The notes: generated from the letters alone by a model not told the origin. Counted from the first letter of the stretch, positions 46,550 to 58,979 are shown. The stretch: DNA of 64,000 nucleotides from Clarkia xantiana subsp. parviflora (GCA_036873135.1 JAPTYO010000007.1:7670763-7734762), one strand, 5' to 3'. Numbers and translations: made by a program.

Positions 46550-47933
46550 AATAATAAATTATATTTTTCTAATATTTTAATTCCTAATATGTCCCAGCAA
46601 CATAGACGTTCGAACATAGACGTTCGAATAGGAATGTCGATTTTTGTACGAAGAATATTACCAAATGTCTGAATGGTGAATGGTTCGTTATTAACGGATG
46701 ATCGGAGTGGTCCATTCGGCAACAAGAAAAGTCCGCAAATATCCAGGCGGACTATGAAAGTCCAGAGATATCCAGTCGGAAGTCCGAAAATGTCCAGTCG
46801 GCACGACGGTAGCCCGGAAAGGTCCAGTTGGCAACGGCGGAAGGCTGGAGAGGTCCAGTCAATAAGGGCAGAAGCCCGAAGAGGTCTAGTCGGCAATGAC
46901 AGAAGCCCGAAAATGTCCATTCGCTAATGATGAAAAATAATTAAGGCGGACATGACGATAGTAAAGTAGTGCCCATCGATGTGGTGGCGTGGTTAGTTGG
47001 CGTTTATCAGTTGATCCTTAAGTAGGAGATCGACGCAGAAGTCTTCAACACGGAAGTCATCGACACGGAAGTAGGGATTACTTGTTCAATTGAAAAAAAA
47101 AAACAGAATTGGGTCGGGGTGACAAGCATGACAATTGCATAGCTAACGAGGGCGTCGAGTGCCCCTAGACAACGACTACTACTAGGGCGGTCGGTTCCTA
47201 TGGTGGGTAGCGACTTGGAAATTATACTCGTTAGAGCTAAAAACTCTGGTTCTATATATAATAAGAATGTATATTATCTTATTTAAGGTTAAGTACATGT
47301 ACCCATATATAAATACAAAACTAAATCTAACAACAATATAATAAGAAAAACATAATCTGATAATATATTAAAAATATATCTATTCATAATATATAATCAG
47401 AAAATAAAAATATGTATTTAAACTGTAAACTACTATGATTGTTTATTACTTAAATAACACTTACTCGTGTGTTATAATTTAAAAATTTTAAATTTTAAGT
47501 TTGAAATTCTAGGTTAGAAATCACTATGAGTCAGTCTACAGTAATATGATTAAAACATCAAGTCTCGTCTCAGACATAGGAGGAGATGAGTATAACTGAG
47601 TTTAACATATTTGCCTTTTGAATATACTATGCTGCTGAGCTACATTGATTAGGTCAATGCATGCACTTGTTGTTCACTAAATCGAGGCTACGTTCACAGG
47701 ATCAATGCTTCACTGGTTGTTGATTAAGTTTGATATGAAAAAACTCAAATTGATAATAGGTTGGTTGGCTACGTTGACGAGGTCAATGCATGTGCGAATT
47801 GTTCATTAAGTTGATGTTACGTTGACGAGGTGAGTGCATTCACTATTGTTCATTAATTTTGATCGGAAAAGGTATTAGAACGTGAGTAGGAGAACACAAA
47901 CATTATGTAATGGGATATGCCTAACATTACCTC
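46550..47933. other. Intergenic with degenerate short repeats
   Basis: No gene. At about 46720-46925 a unit of about 40 bp (…AGTCCGAAAATGTCCAGTCGG…) repeats imperfectly five times. At 47640-47850 the phrase TACGTTGACGAGGTCAATGC-like recurs three or four times with GTTCATTAAGTT. The rest is AT-rich. Confidence 0.5.
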
Positions 47934-47951
47934 TAAACTAATAGCTAACTT

Positions 47952-48284
47952 TTTTTTTTTTTTTTGGCCGAAAAAAAGGAATGGGCTAGTAGTGGCGACC
48001 CTAGGCCCATCCCGTTACGTAATGTTCGGGCTCTTCTGCTCACGGTCTGGGTTTTTTCCGACCAGACTTAGCGAACAACCAGCGCATGCACTGACCCCGT
48101 CAACGTAACCCCACCAGCAGCCTAGTATAGTCAAGAGGCCGGCCCGTTAGGCCCAGTTCTACTCGCCTCCTCATATGCCTGACGCGGTATGTGGGCCAGC
48201 CCTGAGGGGTTTCGAACCTGGGACCTCGGAGCCAAACCACTTGGGAGTAAGCGCTCTCGACCACTAGACCACCACTGCTGGTGG
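47952..48284 (-). mobile_element. tRNA-derived SINE, 18-bp TSD
   Basis: Read on the minus strand, the head (48284 downward) carries a Pol III box A-like GTGGTCTAGTGGTCGAGAGC and a box B-like GGTTCGAAACCC, as in plant tRNA-derived SINEs. The tail ends in an A-run (T-run at 47950-47966 on +). An exact 18-bp duplication TAAACTAATAGCTAACTT flanks it (47934-47951 and 48285-48302). No coding capacity. Confidence 0.92.
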
Positions 48285-48300
48285 TAAACTAATAGCTAAC

Positions 48301-48302
<2 letters not shown>

Positions 48303-48333
<31 letters not shown>

Positions 48334-49460
48334 GAACGAGTAAACTGTCTGACAGGTAGGTAGGTCACTTTTCCGGTCCGGTAATGAAAACACGTTTGTT
48401 TTTTTGTTAGAAAAAACCCTGAAAAATAGACTCTCTGGTTTAGACTTTAGAGTGTTACTGTTGACATTGCCGGATTAATTAGGGCAAAAAGGTTAAATTT
48501 TGGTCCAAACAAAATCTATTCGATTGCAGAGGTTCTGACTCTCAGATTCAGCAACTCACTCTCAATTATAAGGTATGCCTTTTTTCTTCTTCATTCATTT
48601 TGATGGTTTGATTATGCGATGCCCTATTGCTGTGATTTGAATTGTGCTGGTTGAGATCATTATCCGTGCTTCTGTATTGAAGCTTTGAGCTCGATTCAAA
48701 ATTTTAATCATCAAACAGAAGTTTACTTTTGCAGTTGATTTTATTTTTGGCTCGCCTCGTTTTTGTTAGTGTTCATGTGATTTTATGGTTGGTTGGTACA
48801 AAGCATCTCTATCATCTGGGAAGCTCATGATTTTGCTACCGTGAGTAAGTTGTTTGGTTTGTAGTCACCCGGTGCTCAAGAGTTCTCAAACTTATTAGAG
48901 CAGCAAAACGATTTAGATGGAAATATGCTGCTTTTGGATTGGCTTGTGATGCAATATTTAGAATAAGAAACAGGGAGAAACAGAGAGTTGAGCAACTGGG
49001 GCAGAGAGGCCAAACAATTAAAACTCACGGAGAAGTGCAAATATTAACCTTTTCATTAAAAAAATGGAATTTGAGTACAACAAACCTTCGGATTTAGGGT
49101 TTGCTATTATCGGAGAAAATCAGCCTTTCCCTCTAAGTTTGCTGTAATAGTGGTTCGTTTCTTTGTTTAATGAATCTCAAACTTTTGTTATCTAGTTTTA
49201 TTCACAGAGAGTGATTTCCCAAGAGGTTCTAATTCTAATTATTAAGGTAGAGTTGACTATTTATTACTGCTGAAGAAACCTTAATTATTTGCTCCCTGAT
49301 TTCTTTACTTCCTAGCGGAAGGATCTGATAAATATACAAGCAGACTGCTCTTCTCTCGATTCATGATTGCTATGAGCCTGGAGACTGAGATTTGTCAAAC
49401 AGATATGCGAGAATGATATTGTTTCTTGTCTTGATCAGATTCCTAACTTGTTGGTCCAAA
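48303..49460. other. ASCH gene 5' region
   Basis: Probable promoter, a non-coding first exon ending near 48571 (AATTATAAG|GTATGCC) and 5' UTR intron of the ASCH-domain gene. No other gene seen. Confidence 0.45.
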
Positions 49461-51389
49461 ATGATGAAAGATAGTAGAAGCCAAGGAAATTTAAGGAACC
49501 CGTGCCTGACTATGCACCAGCCATGGGCATCTCTTCTCATTTATGGGATCAAGAGGATCGAGGGCCGTTCTTGGCCTGCTCCAATCAGAGGTAGCCTAAC
49601 ATATTGACTTTATTTTATTTTGATTTTATGATGATTGTTGTTACATGATGAACTTGGACTGTGTATGCAAAGAAGAGTGGCCAATGTAAAACTTTTACAC
49701 ATTTCTGGATTTTATTTAAAAAAAAAATGATATGAATTTTGAAAGGTCGGCTTTGGATCCATGCTGCTGGTAAGGTCCCTGATGAAGCTACAATCAAGGC
49801 CATGGAAGACTTTTACAGAGAAATATACGCCGTGAATGGTGTAACTGATCTAAAGTTTCCAGAACACTATCCTGTTTCAAGACTTTTAGGTAATCTAACT
49901 AGATGATTTAAACACCAGAATGGCATTAGTTGTTTAACATACCAGAACGACTATCTTGCAAGTAAATAAACTGAACAAACAAATTTACTGATGTGATTCC
50001 TTTCTGTTGATTGATGAAGGATGCGTTGAAATAGTCGGATGCCTTAGAAAGGAAGAACTAGCATCTTGGGATACGGTTCCCGAAGGGGTATGTATATACC
50101 TTTCTTTTACTGCAAGGATTTCTTTCTTTTACAACTCTAAATTTATGAACTGGACCATACAGGTGAGACTGGAGGCACAGACAGATTTCTGTTGGCTTTG
50201 TGAGCGACCACAGGTATCAAAATATTTCTATTGAGCTACACTCATGTCTTCACTGTCTTGTAATTGTTCTAACCTTATACGGAAAATGCAGAGACTGATA
50301 ATTCCTTTTGAGATGCGAGGGTACCAGCGAGTCTACAACTTGGAAAATAAGGTAAACTTACTAGAACAAGAAGAAAAAAACATAGTCTTGGTTGGTAGAT
50401 ACTTGTTTTAAGAATCTAAAACGGTCCAAACAATAGGTCATGTTTTTTATTGCTGTCCTAGATTTAAAATGTTGATATTCGGTGTCCCAACTATTAGATT
50501 GGTTGATTTTCACTTTTTTTTTTTTTTTTTTTAAATTTACCGGAACAGACATGTTTTTTAAGCATCAAATAAGTCTATGCCATGAGCAACAAATTTAATA
50601 CTTCGGAAAAGTGGAAGAAAAAAAACATGTTTTTGTTTCTTAAAACACCAATTTAACAAAAAAAATCAGCTGTAAAAAGTGAAAACCAACAAATCTGATA
50701 GTTGGGACACCGAATATCAACATTTTAAATATAGAACGGCGATTAGCAACATCTTAGGACTGTTTTTAGGTTCTTAGCCCTAGATACTTTCTAGGTAATA
50801 ATACAGGAAGCTACTGCAGATTTACGAGGCTGCAGTGAGGGGTCTTTGTTCGGTTCAATGTCCATTGCCGGTGAAATTTTCACTTCCAAATCCAAAAGAT
50901 CCCTTTTCTTTGAAGCCGGGATGTTTATCTTCACAACTGCAGAATAATTCTAAATCAGTGGAGTTGGAGAAATCAGCAACACTTAGTGTGGCAATACAAG
51001 GGGCTAGAGATGCTGCCACTCAGTTCTCCAAGAAGGATCAAAGAATTCAAAATCAAACCATCACCCGTCAAATAGAGAGTACCGGCACCTTGGACGAAGC
51101 TTCAGTTGCAGATACTTCTTCTTCTTCTACATCTAATAATAGCAAACAGCAGAGTATTCCATCTCATGAAAATCCCATGAATAGTCGACGGTCACGAACA
51201 GAAGTAAAGCAACAAGGCACTGCAGGTTCAAAGGTAATATTGATCTTCATCCAGTTTGTATATAGCTTTGGTTTTTCGCATCTGATAATTTAATTGTATG
51301 ATTGATATAAATGAGATTCTTCTAATTAGCTTCTGAAATCTTCTTTCCAGATGTTTGCTGCGGCCGTGAGGGATCTGAGGTTATCTTGA
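49461..51389 (+). CDS. ASCH-domain protein (ASC-1 homology, putative RNA-binding)
   Basis: Seven coding exons join in frame to 301 residues: 49461-49590, 49746-49889, 50020-50087, 50163-50213, 50292-50351, 50820-51233 and 51351-51389. Residues about 10-150 are the ASCH fold, with the conserved opening NPCLTMHQPWASLLIYGIKR, then GRLWIHAAGK and LLGCVEIVGC. ASCH domains resemble PUA folds and are thought to bind RNA; in animals the domain is in the transcriptional coactivator ASC-1. The C-terminal half (exon 6) is Ser/Gln-rich and apparently disordered, ending FAAAVRDLRLS. An upstream in-frame ATG (49413) would add a hydrophobic extension; I prefer 49461 because the family starts close to the ASCH domain. 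Intron 5 contains a MITE. Confidence 0.88.
50409..50776. mobile_element. Intronic MITE family 'A', copy in ASCH intron 5
   Basis: The best-preserved copy. Arms read GGTGTCCCAACTATTAGATT on the left and, on the other strand, GGTGTCCCAACTATCAGATT on the right, preceded by AAAATGTTGATATTC in both. Outer ends TTAAGAATCTAAAA and, on the other strand, CTAAGAACCTAAAA. Non-coding. Confidence 0.85.
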
Positions 51390-51534
51390 AATAAACTGAA
51401 TCCTCCGACAAATGTCGTGTTACTTTCAGGCGCATCCAATTTGATTTGATACTGACCTCGTGTACATATATATGTTAAACCCCGACTACTCTCAAAAAGT
51501 CGTGTTTGTATTGTTCGTAGCTTTTCTTCCATCA

Positions 51535-51625
51535 CCTAAAAATAGTCTTATCTATAGGTCATGTTGTTAATCGCCGTTTAAGATTTAAAAAATCAGTGTC
51601 TCAACTCAGATTTGTTGCTTTCTTG
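51535..51625. mobile_element. Truncated copy of MITE family 'A'
   Basis: CCTAAAAATAGTCTTATCTA then TAGGTCATGTTGTTAATCGC and GTGTCTCAACTCAGATTTG just 3' of the ASCH stop; only one arm remains, probably within the 3' UTR. Confidence 0.6.
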
Positions 51626-52017
51626 TAAAATCCAGTTTATTGGTATATGAATTATGCAAAACTTGATATTTTAATCATATTATTGCGGTCCGTTATACCA
51701 AATTTACTTACCTCTTCTTATGACTTAAATGGTGAGTGACTCTCCAAGAGATCAATAGTAGTAATTATTATATTTGAATTGGAAGAAAAGAGCTCTCTTT
51801 CGTGTATATATATATATGTATGGACTAGAGCAAACTCCCTTTACTTGAATAAGAAACCATGGATCAATTATTTCTTTCTTTCTAATAATTGAAGATGAAA
51901 CGGCCGGTAACTATGGCTATAAATTCCCCCCTATGCAGCCCTAGTCCATCCCCAAATCTAAAAAACGAAAATGGGTTAGTAAAATCGACCCGCAAACTTC
52001 ACTGATTGTTCCAAACC
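51626..52017. other. Spacer between convergent ASCH and ethylene-receptor genes
   Basis: Presumed 3' UTRs of the two convergent genes; short (AT)n at about 51808-51819. No other feature. Confidence 0.4.
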
Positions 52018-54818
52018 TCACCCACCAACCCGATTCAAAACCCGACGAATCTCATCTGCTAGAGTTTGAAGAACTGCAGGCTTTTGAACCAACCCGTTCA
52101 TACCCGCCTGAAGGCACTTCCCGGCGAGCTGCTCCTCAGTGCTAGCCGTTAAAGCTATGATCAATGGCCAGTTCCGGCTCCGAAATTTCCTAATCCTCGT
52201 GGCCACCTCGAACCCATCCATGTCTGACAAGTAGAGGTCAAGAAACACGACCTTGAAAGAGCATTCGGTATGACTCAGGGCACTCAAGCACTCGAATCCA
52301 GAAGAAACTGCTGTTACTTGGCACCCAAGTTTCTCTAGTTGTTTCTTTGTTACCGTCCGGTTCACGTCATCGTCGTCTGTTAGCAATATATGGAGGCCTT
52401 TGAAGAGAGTTTCGGGAATGTTGCGTCGAGCCAACATGTATTCCCTTCCTTGTATTGATTGGACCGGGAATCGCAAAACAAGGGTCATCTTCTCCGGGAG
52501 GCCTTGTGAACTCGATGCCATCCATATATCACCTTGCATCATCTAAAACACATTTATTTATATCAGAACCTCATGCTACTTAACAGTCAAAACTAACGGT
52601 CAACTACAGAATGCAGCAAAAGTATACAAATTCCAAACGTATTGCACAAAAACATAAAAAAAAAACTTATTGCACTAAAAACCAACATTGATTTAACATA
52701 TTGTACCAAAAGACTTATTAACTTTTACGTCTTGAGAACTCAATGCCATCCCTACCTTGCATTATCTTAGACACATTTTTTTTTTATATCAGAACCTCAT
52801 GATATCCAAATTTACTAAAGACATGTGCTGTTTAACGGTCAAAACGAACGGTTAACTAATAGATGCACAAAAAATGTACAAAATCCAAACGTATTGTATA
52901 AAAAGTATGCAAAAAAGACTTATTGCACCAAAAAGTATGCAAAAAGACCTATTAATCCGTTAGTAAATTCGTATCGATCGAATAATCTACTGAAGCGATT
53001 CAAATCAACTGAGGCAGAGAAAATATCGGCAACATTTGTAAAGTAAAACGAGCAAAGATGTACCTGCACGAGCTTTTTACACACGGTAAAGCCCAAAGAA
53101 TCGTTCGAAAGTTTGCTACGGCTCCCTCGACTGTTGTAACGAAGTTCATGAGCTGATGCATCTGAAGTATTAGAAGAAGGAATTCCTCTGCTGCAGATCT
53201 CGATTTCAAATTTGACAAAAACAGAGTCACCAGCAGTTGGCATCCCAGGAGTCCAGTTTCTCTGATTTCTACTTTCGCTATTGCTTGCCGAGAGAATCCG
53301 AAAAGAAACTGATTCGCCTCCTTCGAGATATGTATCCAAAAGATACCCAACCATGTGAAGAATCACCTGAAAAGTCCGTCTTTCATCTCCCATCACCCAA
53401 TCGGGCAAAGAACTCTGAACAACAACCGAGAAACCGAACCGTTTGTAAATGCACAAGCACTTGGCTAAGCAAGATGCCTCCTTGATTAAAGAATGCAGCT
53501 GGAATGGTCTCATCTCGAGGGGGAATTTCCCGTCGTTCTTGGAAAGAACCATGACATCGTTTATGAGAGTTGAGAGAACCCCGGTTGTCTTCACCATAGA
53601 ATCGATCAAGAGCTTCTGTTCGGAGCTTGTTTCGTGATCTTGGAGAATCGAGAGGAGACCCACGAGGGAATGCATCGGCCTCCTCATCCCATGACTCATC
53701 ACCTTCTCAAAAGAGTTTCTTGCAGCGGTTGCCATCACCACGTTCTTCCTCGCCTCCTGGAGAGCACGGTTTTGTTCCCCGAGCTTCTCTCTCATCAGCT
53801 GTGATTCTTCGAGAACTGCAGCATGAGAGAGAGCCACCGCCACCTGATCGGCCACCACCTCCACAATCTCCATTTCATGGTAGCTCCATTTCCGAGAAAG
53901 CACCAAAACGAGAATCGCATACCGGGTTTCGACAAATTCAGGTGTCCCTCCTTTAAAATTCGATACTTGAAGCAACGGCATCCGAATCCCAGCAATAAAA
54001 CCCAGTGATTGATCATCAGAAGTGCTAATGATACTGCTACTGCTAGCTACTGCAAGAAGAGAATCCGGCCTCAAGATAACCACGCCTTTGCTCTTCTTGA
54101 TTTCTACCACATCGGGATCCTTTATCGGGATTGGATTCTTGGAAGAACTCGGTTTTAGCTCGTGGGTCAAGTTCAATGCAGTTGCGGTCTCGTTCGGCAT
54201 CCAAACCACGCAGTTGTGGAGCTCTAGGGTTTTGGAGAGCTCGACCAATGTGGTATACAGTATAGTGTGCTTATCAAGAGATTTTCTGATCTCTCGAGTT
54301 AGCATTCTAACGTGCCAACCCGCTTCCTTCTGCTTCTTCATCATTCCGACCTCCTGATCTAATTCCAACACGTTCTGCCTCAAGAACAGCTCCCGAACCT
54401 TCCACTTGAGGAGGAGCGGGATTAGGGTTAGGAGCGTGATTGCCGTGGCACAAGAGACGAGCGCAGTTAGGAATTTTGCGATTGTCAGGGATAGCATCAG
54501 TTGGAATGAATGGGGGCCATAGTAAGTCCATCCGTTGAGTAAATGGGTTAATCCACAGAGAACAATGAAAGATATGAACTGAACAAGAACCCATTTGAAT
54601 GGCACATTGGAGAAGCTCACGAAGTAGAGCAGCTCGATCGGGATCGAGAAGTAGGCTACTGCGATCAAGAAATCGCTCACTCTTTGGCATTCAAGGATGG
54701 TCTGGATGCTCAAGAATCCCTCGTCATCGCAGTTGCAAGTGAAGCCATTGTCGTCATCAGCAAGAGCGGATTTAAGCAGTAAGGCACTGAGCACTAGAAA
54801 AGCACTTGCTTTTAACAT
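52018..54818 (-). CDS. EIN4: Ethylene receptor, subfamily 2 (EIN4-like)
   Basis: Exon 1 54818-53064 and exon 2 52542-52018 give 759 residues. A hydrophobic N-terminal segment (1-20) is followed by the Cys-containing CNCDDEGF and three membrane segments (about 49-68, 77-97, 113-137) forming the copper-dependent ethylene site; Cys88 and His92 (IVLCGLTH) match ETR1 Cys65/His69. Then come a GAF domain (about 170-335), a degenerate histidine-kinase region with His376 in [10 protein letters not shown], and a receiver domain (about 635-755) with DDDD, Asp687 in [11 protein letters not shown] and a Lys in LVQKP. The extra N-terminal hydrophobic segment marks subfamily 2; the retained His in MSHGMRRP favours EIN4 over ETR2. 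Such receptors sit in the ER membrane and repress ethylene responses through CTR1 when ethylene is absent. The intron carries a tandem duplication that includes part of exon 2. Confidence 0.94.
52503..52962. repeat. About 228-bp tandem duplication spanning the exon 2 acceptor of the ethylene receptor
   Basis: Unit 1 (from 52503) covers the first about 40 bases of exon 2 plus the adjoining intron; unit 2 (from 52731) repeats it with divergence: CTTGTGAACTCGATGCCATC versus CTTGAGAACTCAATGCCATC, then ATATCAGAACCTCATG in both, AAAACTAACGGTCAACTA versus AAAACGAACGGTTAACTA, and TCCAAACGTATTG in both. The duplicate exon fragment lies inside the intron. Confidence 0.85.
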
Positions 54819-56400
54819 TTCAATTCACCCTCAAAGACCATATAAAATCTAGAACCAATCAGCTCATCCTCGTACTCTGTCTCTTCATATATATAGAAAA
54901 AACTACTGACCCAGTTTCAAGATCTACCAAAATCCATGACCCAGATCCTCAAATACCAACTTTGTCGTCCCCTAATTTGATTCTCCGATCAATCAATCGT
55001 AGAATCAAGAAAAGACCTATAAATCTGTGGAAAGCAGTGATCTTTGATTCTACGCAAACTAGAAAACCTGCACAAGGAAAATCTTCTATTCACTTTCTTC
55101 TTGCTAAAAATAGACACTACTGAAAGGGTATCTATCTCTAAGATGGTTTCGTCCCAGTCACAGTGTCGTCGGCAAAAGAGAACAAGATCAAACCTTTGTC
55201 TATGTTCATGAATCTGATACCCAGAGCTTCCGATGAACTCACTCAGTCGCCCAGGAGAGGCAAATCGTAACCTTAAAGATAAAGAATGAGAGAGAGAGAG
55301 CAGTACACTGAATGAGGACTAGGAGAGGAGAACGCCGATCTTTGAACAAAATATACAATTGATCTACTTGTTTCTCGGATTGAAATAGAATAAACATAGA
55401 ATTAAAATAAAAGGTATTTAATAATGTTGGAAAAACGAAACCAATACACACTAGGAGCCAGGAGGAGTACTAGAAAATGGGAATTGGGAGAGCAGGAGAG
55501 AGTTGGACTGTTGGAGAGTGAGAAACAAAAGAAAAACAACAATTCCAAAAAAAACAGCCGGCCAAAAAAAAACAAGAAGGAGGTGTTTCGATGAATAATT
55601 TACTCTATATCCGATTCAATGACTACCTTCTTCCACCAATGAAAAGCGGCGACTCCACCGCTTATAATATAATTATAGCTTCGACATTCGTTCCATTAAT
55701 ATCACGACACGAGGAATGACATCCCACTATAAGTCTATTTTCACAATCTCAAGCAATAACACCACTTCCTCCTTGTTCCGTACTTTGCATCCAAAATCCG
55801 TCACAATAAATCAATATAGTGTCCCCCAGTGGCGGAAACCACAATTAATTTGCGGTTTCTTGGCGTTGCTGCACAGCTCCCTTAGATCGACAGTCTCAAA
55901 TGCTCCATAATTCCGCACTAAATTGTCGAATATGGTCCACCACAATCTTTTGTTTCGGAACATCTCATTTGCAAACTAAATATAATCATTCTTACTTGTT
56001 ATGAAAAATGATCAACATTCTGAGTTAAATAGTTCGATAAGTTTCAATTGTGTCTATATTGGAATTGGACTTGAAATTAATAATAATTACTTGCTATGCC
56101 ATGCCAATATGTCTAGATCAGAATTTAGGGGAGTGTTGATTTCGGAACTTTTATCTAAGCTATGTCAGAGATGGTAATCTAAAGCAACTTTTGGGATAAA
56201 ATAATTCACCTCACTATCGGAACATTAAGGAATTTAGTTCTCGAAATTCTAATCATTTTCCTTTTTACTACCTATATTAATAATCCATCATCTGAAATAC
56301 AAATATATAGGCTGAAAATCACCATCAGGGATAAAAACGTAATATAATAGGGCTCTACTGTGAAGGCTCGTCTGTTGCTGGAGGAAATAGAATAGCATTT
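54819..56400. promoter_or_regulatory. Ethylene-receptor 5' region and intergenic DNA
   Basis: Likely contains the 5' UTR (possibly with a leader intron) and promoter of the receptor gene, with a GA-repeat at about 55287-55301. A TATA-like TATATATA lies at about 54887-54894, roughly 70 bp before the ATG on the minus strand, unproven. Between 55600 and 56400 nothing else is recognised. Confidence 0.4.
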
Positions 56401-58979
56401 ATTTTTGTCTGGTTTGCTTCCACTTGCAGTGAGAGAAGATCAGGGAGGCTGAGCTGAAGAGTGAGGGGAGGAACGGGTGGCCGATTCGCTGCTGGTGAAA
56501 GATCTTGTCAGATCGGACCTTAAAGTGATTGAATCACTCACATTACACTCTCTACAGGTTCGTATGATTTTAGATTTTCTCTATAGGTCTTTGCAATGTG
56601 GCTGGATCTTTGGCATTTGCCCTTTGATTGGGTGGGGTTTCTCCTCACGAAACCCTAAACCCTAAATCTTGAAGCCTTCTCTGTGCGTTACTTAAAGTTA
56701 AGGTTTTGTTTATTGTTGTTCTTGTCGTCGTCATCTCAAATCGCATCTCTGCTTTTATATGGTCGGACATTATCTGGTAAAGCTTATTCTGGTTTTAATT
56801 AAGCATAATATATAATGTCGAACTAATTCAAGTACGAGGTAGTGTGGATTCTTCTCTGGTGTCATAACTTGTAGAACTTTTCCCTTTTTCTTGATCTGGT
56901 TTGAGCTGCTATTTGTGATTTTTCCCTGTATGTATGTCATTTTGGGTCTAACATTGCTCAATTACAGAATACAACACAAATAAAATTGAAGCCTTTGATC
57001 TGCACTAGTTGTTTGTTCCTGAATTGGTATTTTCTGTCAGTTGGGCTGCTAATTTAAAGTGATGGGAAGGGAGATTAAGGATGTCGAGATGGAAAAGAAG
57101 ACGAACAGCTCCATAAATCCCCAATCCTGTGGCAATGCCCGTGTGGCTCCCAGGATTGCAAATGATGACATGGACAAGGAATACGAGGTGAAGGAGTGCA
57201 CTGTGGAGAAATCGTGCATTGAGGATTGTCAGGAGAAGTTGGAGGTGCTTGGTTTTAACAGCAGTAGTTTCGATTCGTCCGAGGAAATGAGTGATAAAAT
57301 TGAGGATCAGAAGCTCAATGACGATAGTAACAAGTTCACAACACCTGTGAGAATGTCTGGGCGCGTAAATTACACCATTCCTCAGCCATTTGCTCTCGCA
57401 ACTGAAAAGCGTGGCTCCTGCACAACTCGTCGTGTTGGGATGGGATCTCCTGCTGGATTGATCTCGCCAAATACTACTAATGTCCACTCCCCTTTTAGGA
57501 ACTCACAGGTAGTTCCTGATGTCTTATCCTGTCCCGATATATTGTTCTGATAATTTGCAGCATTATATTGATTATTGAGCTGTCTGGGTATTTTTCAGGC
57601 GAATTCTCCGATGATAGCAAGGAGAAACGCTTATAGGAAGCCTGTGGATGATGAAGATAACTACTCCATCGCTTCCTCGTATCCTTTTAACTAGAGAGCA
57701 ATAACGTTTTCAAAATTTTAGTTAAATATTTTTTGTATTGAAGAAACTATGAAAATTTCTCTGTTGTCTCCTTGATTAGTTTTCTATAGTGTTGCTACAT
57801 CTGTGAGATCGAGGGTTACTGTTGGCTCAGCTCCGTCATTTCGATCCAGCGACCGTGCTGAGAAACGAAAGGAGGTGAAATTTTAAGTCATACAACAACT
57901 TTTTGATGGTTTTAGTTGATTCGTAGTCCGTACTGACGGATGCCTTGTTTATTAGTATTACATGAAATTGGAGGAAAAACAGCGAGCTCTGGAGGAAGAG
58001 AAAAGCCAGTCCGAAGCAAGGCAAAGGGTATGCGAGATCCTGAACAAGTTGATGCTATTTCTGTCAAGACTTATATGTTGATCATATTTGTCCAACTTGT
58101 AGGAAGATCAAGAAGCTGCACTGAAGCAGCTCAGGAAGAACATGGTGGTGAAGGCGAAGCCAGTACCGAGCTTCTACTATGAAGCTCCTCCACCTAAGGT
58201 TGCACTCAAGAAGGTATATTGTAGTATAGTATAATGTCACACTTTTTATTAGCTTTAAAAACCTAAATGCAGTCATGTTGTTGATATTTGGTGTCTCAAC
58301 TATCAGATTTGTTGATTTCAGTTTTTTCTCATAAAATTGATGAAACAAAAATATGTTTTTTAGGCATCAAATAAGCCTAAACTATAAGCAACAAATCTAA
58401 TAGTCTAATACTGCGGAATAGGTGAAAACAACATGTTTTTGTTACTTAAAATGCCAATTTTAACGCCAAAATCAGTCCAAAAAGTGGAAATCAACAAATT
58501 TGATAGTTGGTACACTGAAATCAACATTTTAAATCTGGAACATCGATTAACTACTTGACCTATAGGTGAGACTGTTTTTGGATTCTTACCCCTTTTTATT
58601 TTGTGCAAGAGAATTTGTATAGCTGTAATCTATTGAATAGATATTTTAACTCCTTTATCCGATGTGCGACTTTTCGAGGAGTAGCTGATATTTACATTAT
58701 TTACATGCAAAGTTACCACTGACACGGCCAAAATCGCCCAAACTTGGTCGAAGAAAGAGCTGTAACGATGCTGTAAACACATCATCATCATCACCAATCA
58801 TCGAAAAGGGCAGCAGGGTCTGTGCTAGGGCACGCCACAGCATCGGGACTTACATGGAAGCATCGAGCAGTCCAAAAAGTAAGAACCAGCCGGGCAGATG
58901 CATCAGCGTCAGTACTGCTAGAGTGAAGGTGATTGCTGTACCTTGTGATGATACTGAAGAGGAGGCAAGTGAAATGTAA
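56400..58979 (+). CDS. WVD2-like (TPX2-domain) microtubule-associated protein
   Basis: A non-coding exon (about 56400-56558, donor CTACAG|GTTCG) is followed by six coding exons: 57062-57508, 57599-57678, 57790-57874, 57956-58027, 58103-58213 and 58713-58979. They join in frame to 353 residues from the ATG at 57062. The N-terminal half is acidic and low in complexity. Residues about 205-275 are the TPX2 C-terminal / KLEEK domain: [51 protein letters not shown] and [25 protein letters not shown]2/WDL proteins bind and bundle cortical microtubules and affect anisotropic cell growth and organ twisting. Intron 5 carries a MITE. Confidence 0.92.
58255..58588. mobile_element. Intronic MITE family 'A', copy in WVD2-like intron 5
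   Basis: Left arm GCAGTCATGTTGTTGATATT and GGTGTCTCAACTATCAGATT; right arm on the other strand TAGGTCAAGTAGTTAATCGA and AAAATGTTGATTTCAGTGTA. Same family as 50409-50776. Wholly intronic. Confidence 0.82.

Noticed and set aside
46546..46920. 124-codon minus-strand frame with SLP-type repeats
   Set aside because: Derived from a degenerate repeat of about 40 bp; no homologous family recognised.
48205..48284. tRNA gene on the minus strand
   Set aside because: Box A and box B are present, but the sequence is the head of a SINE with a longer body, an A-tail and an 18-bp duplication; a tRNA cloverleaf with proper acceptor pairing was not found.
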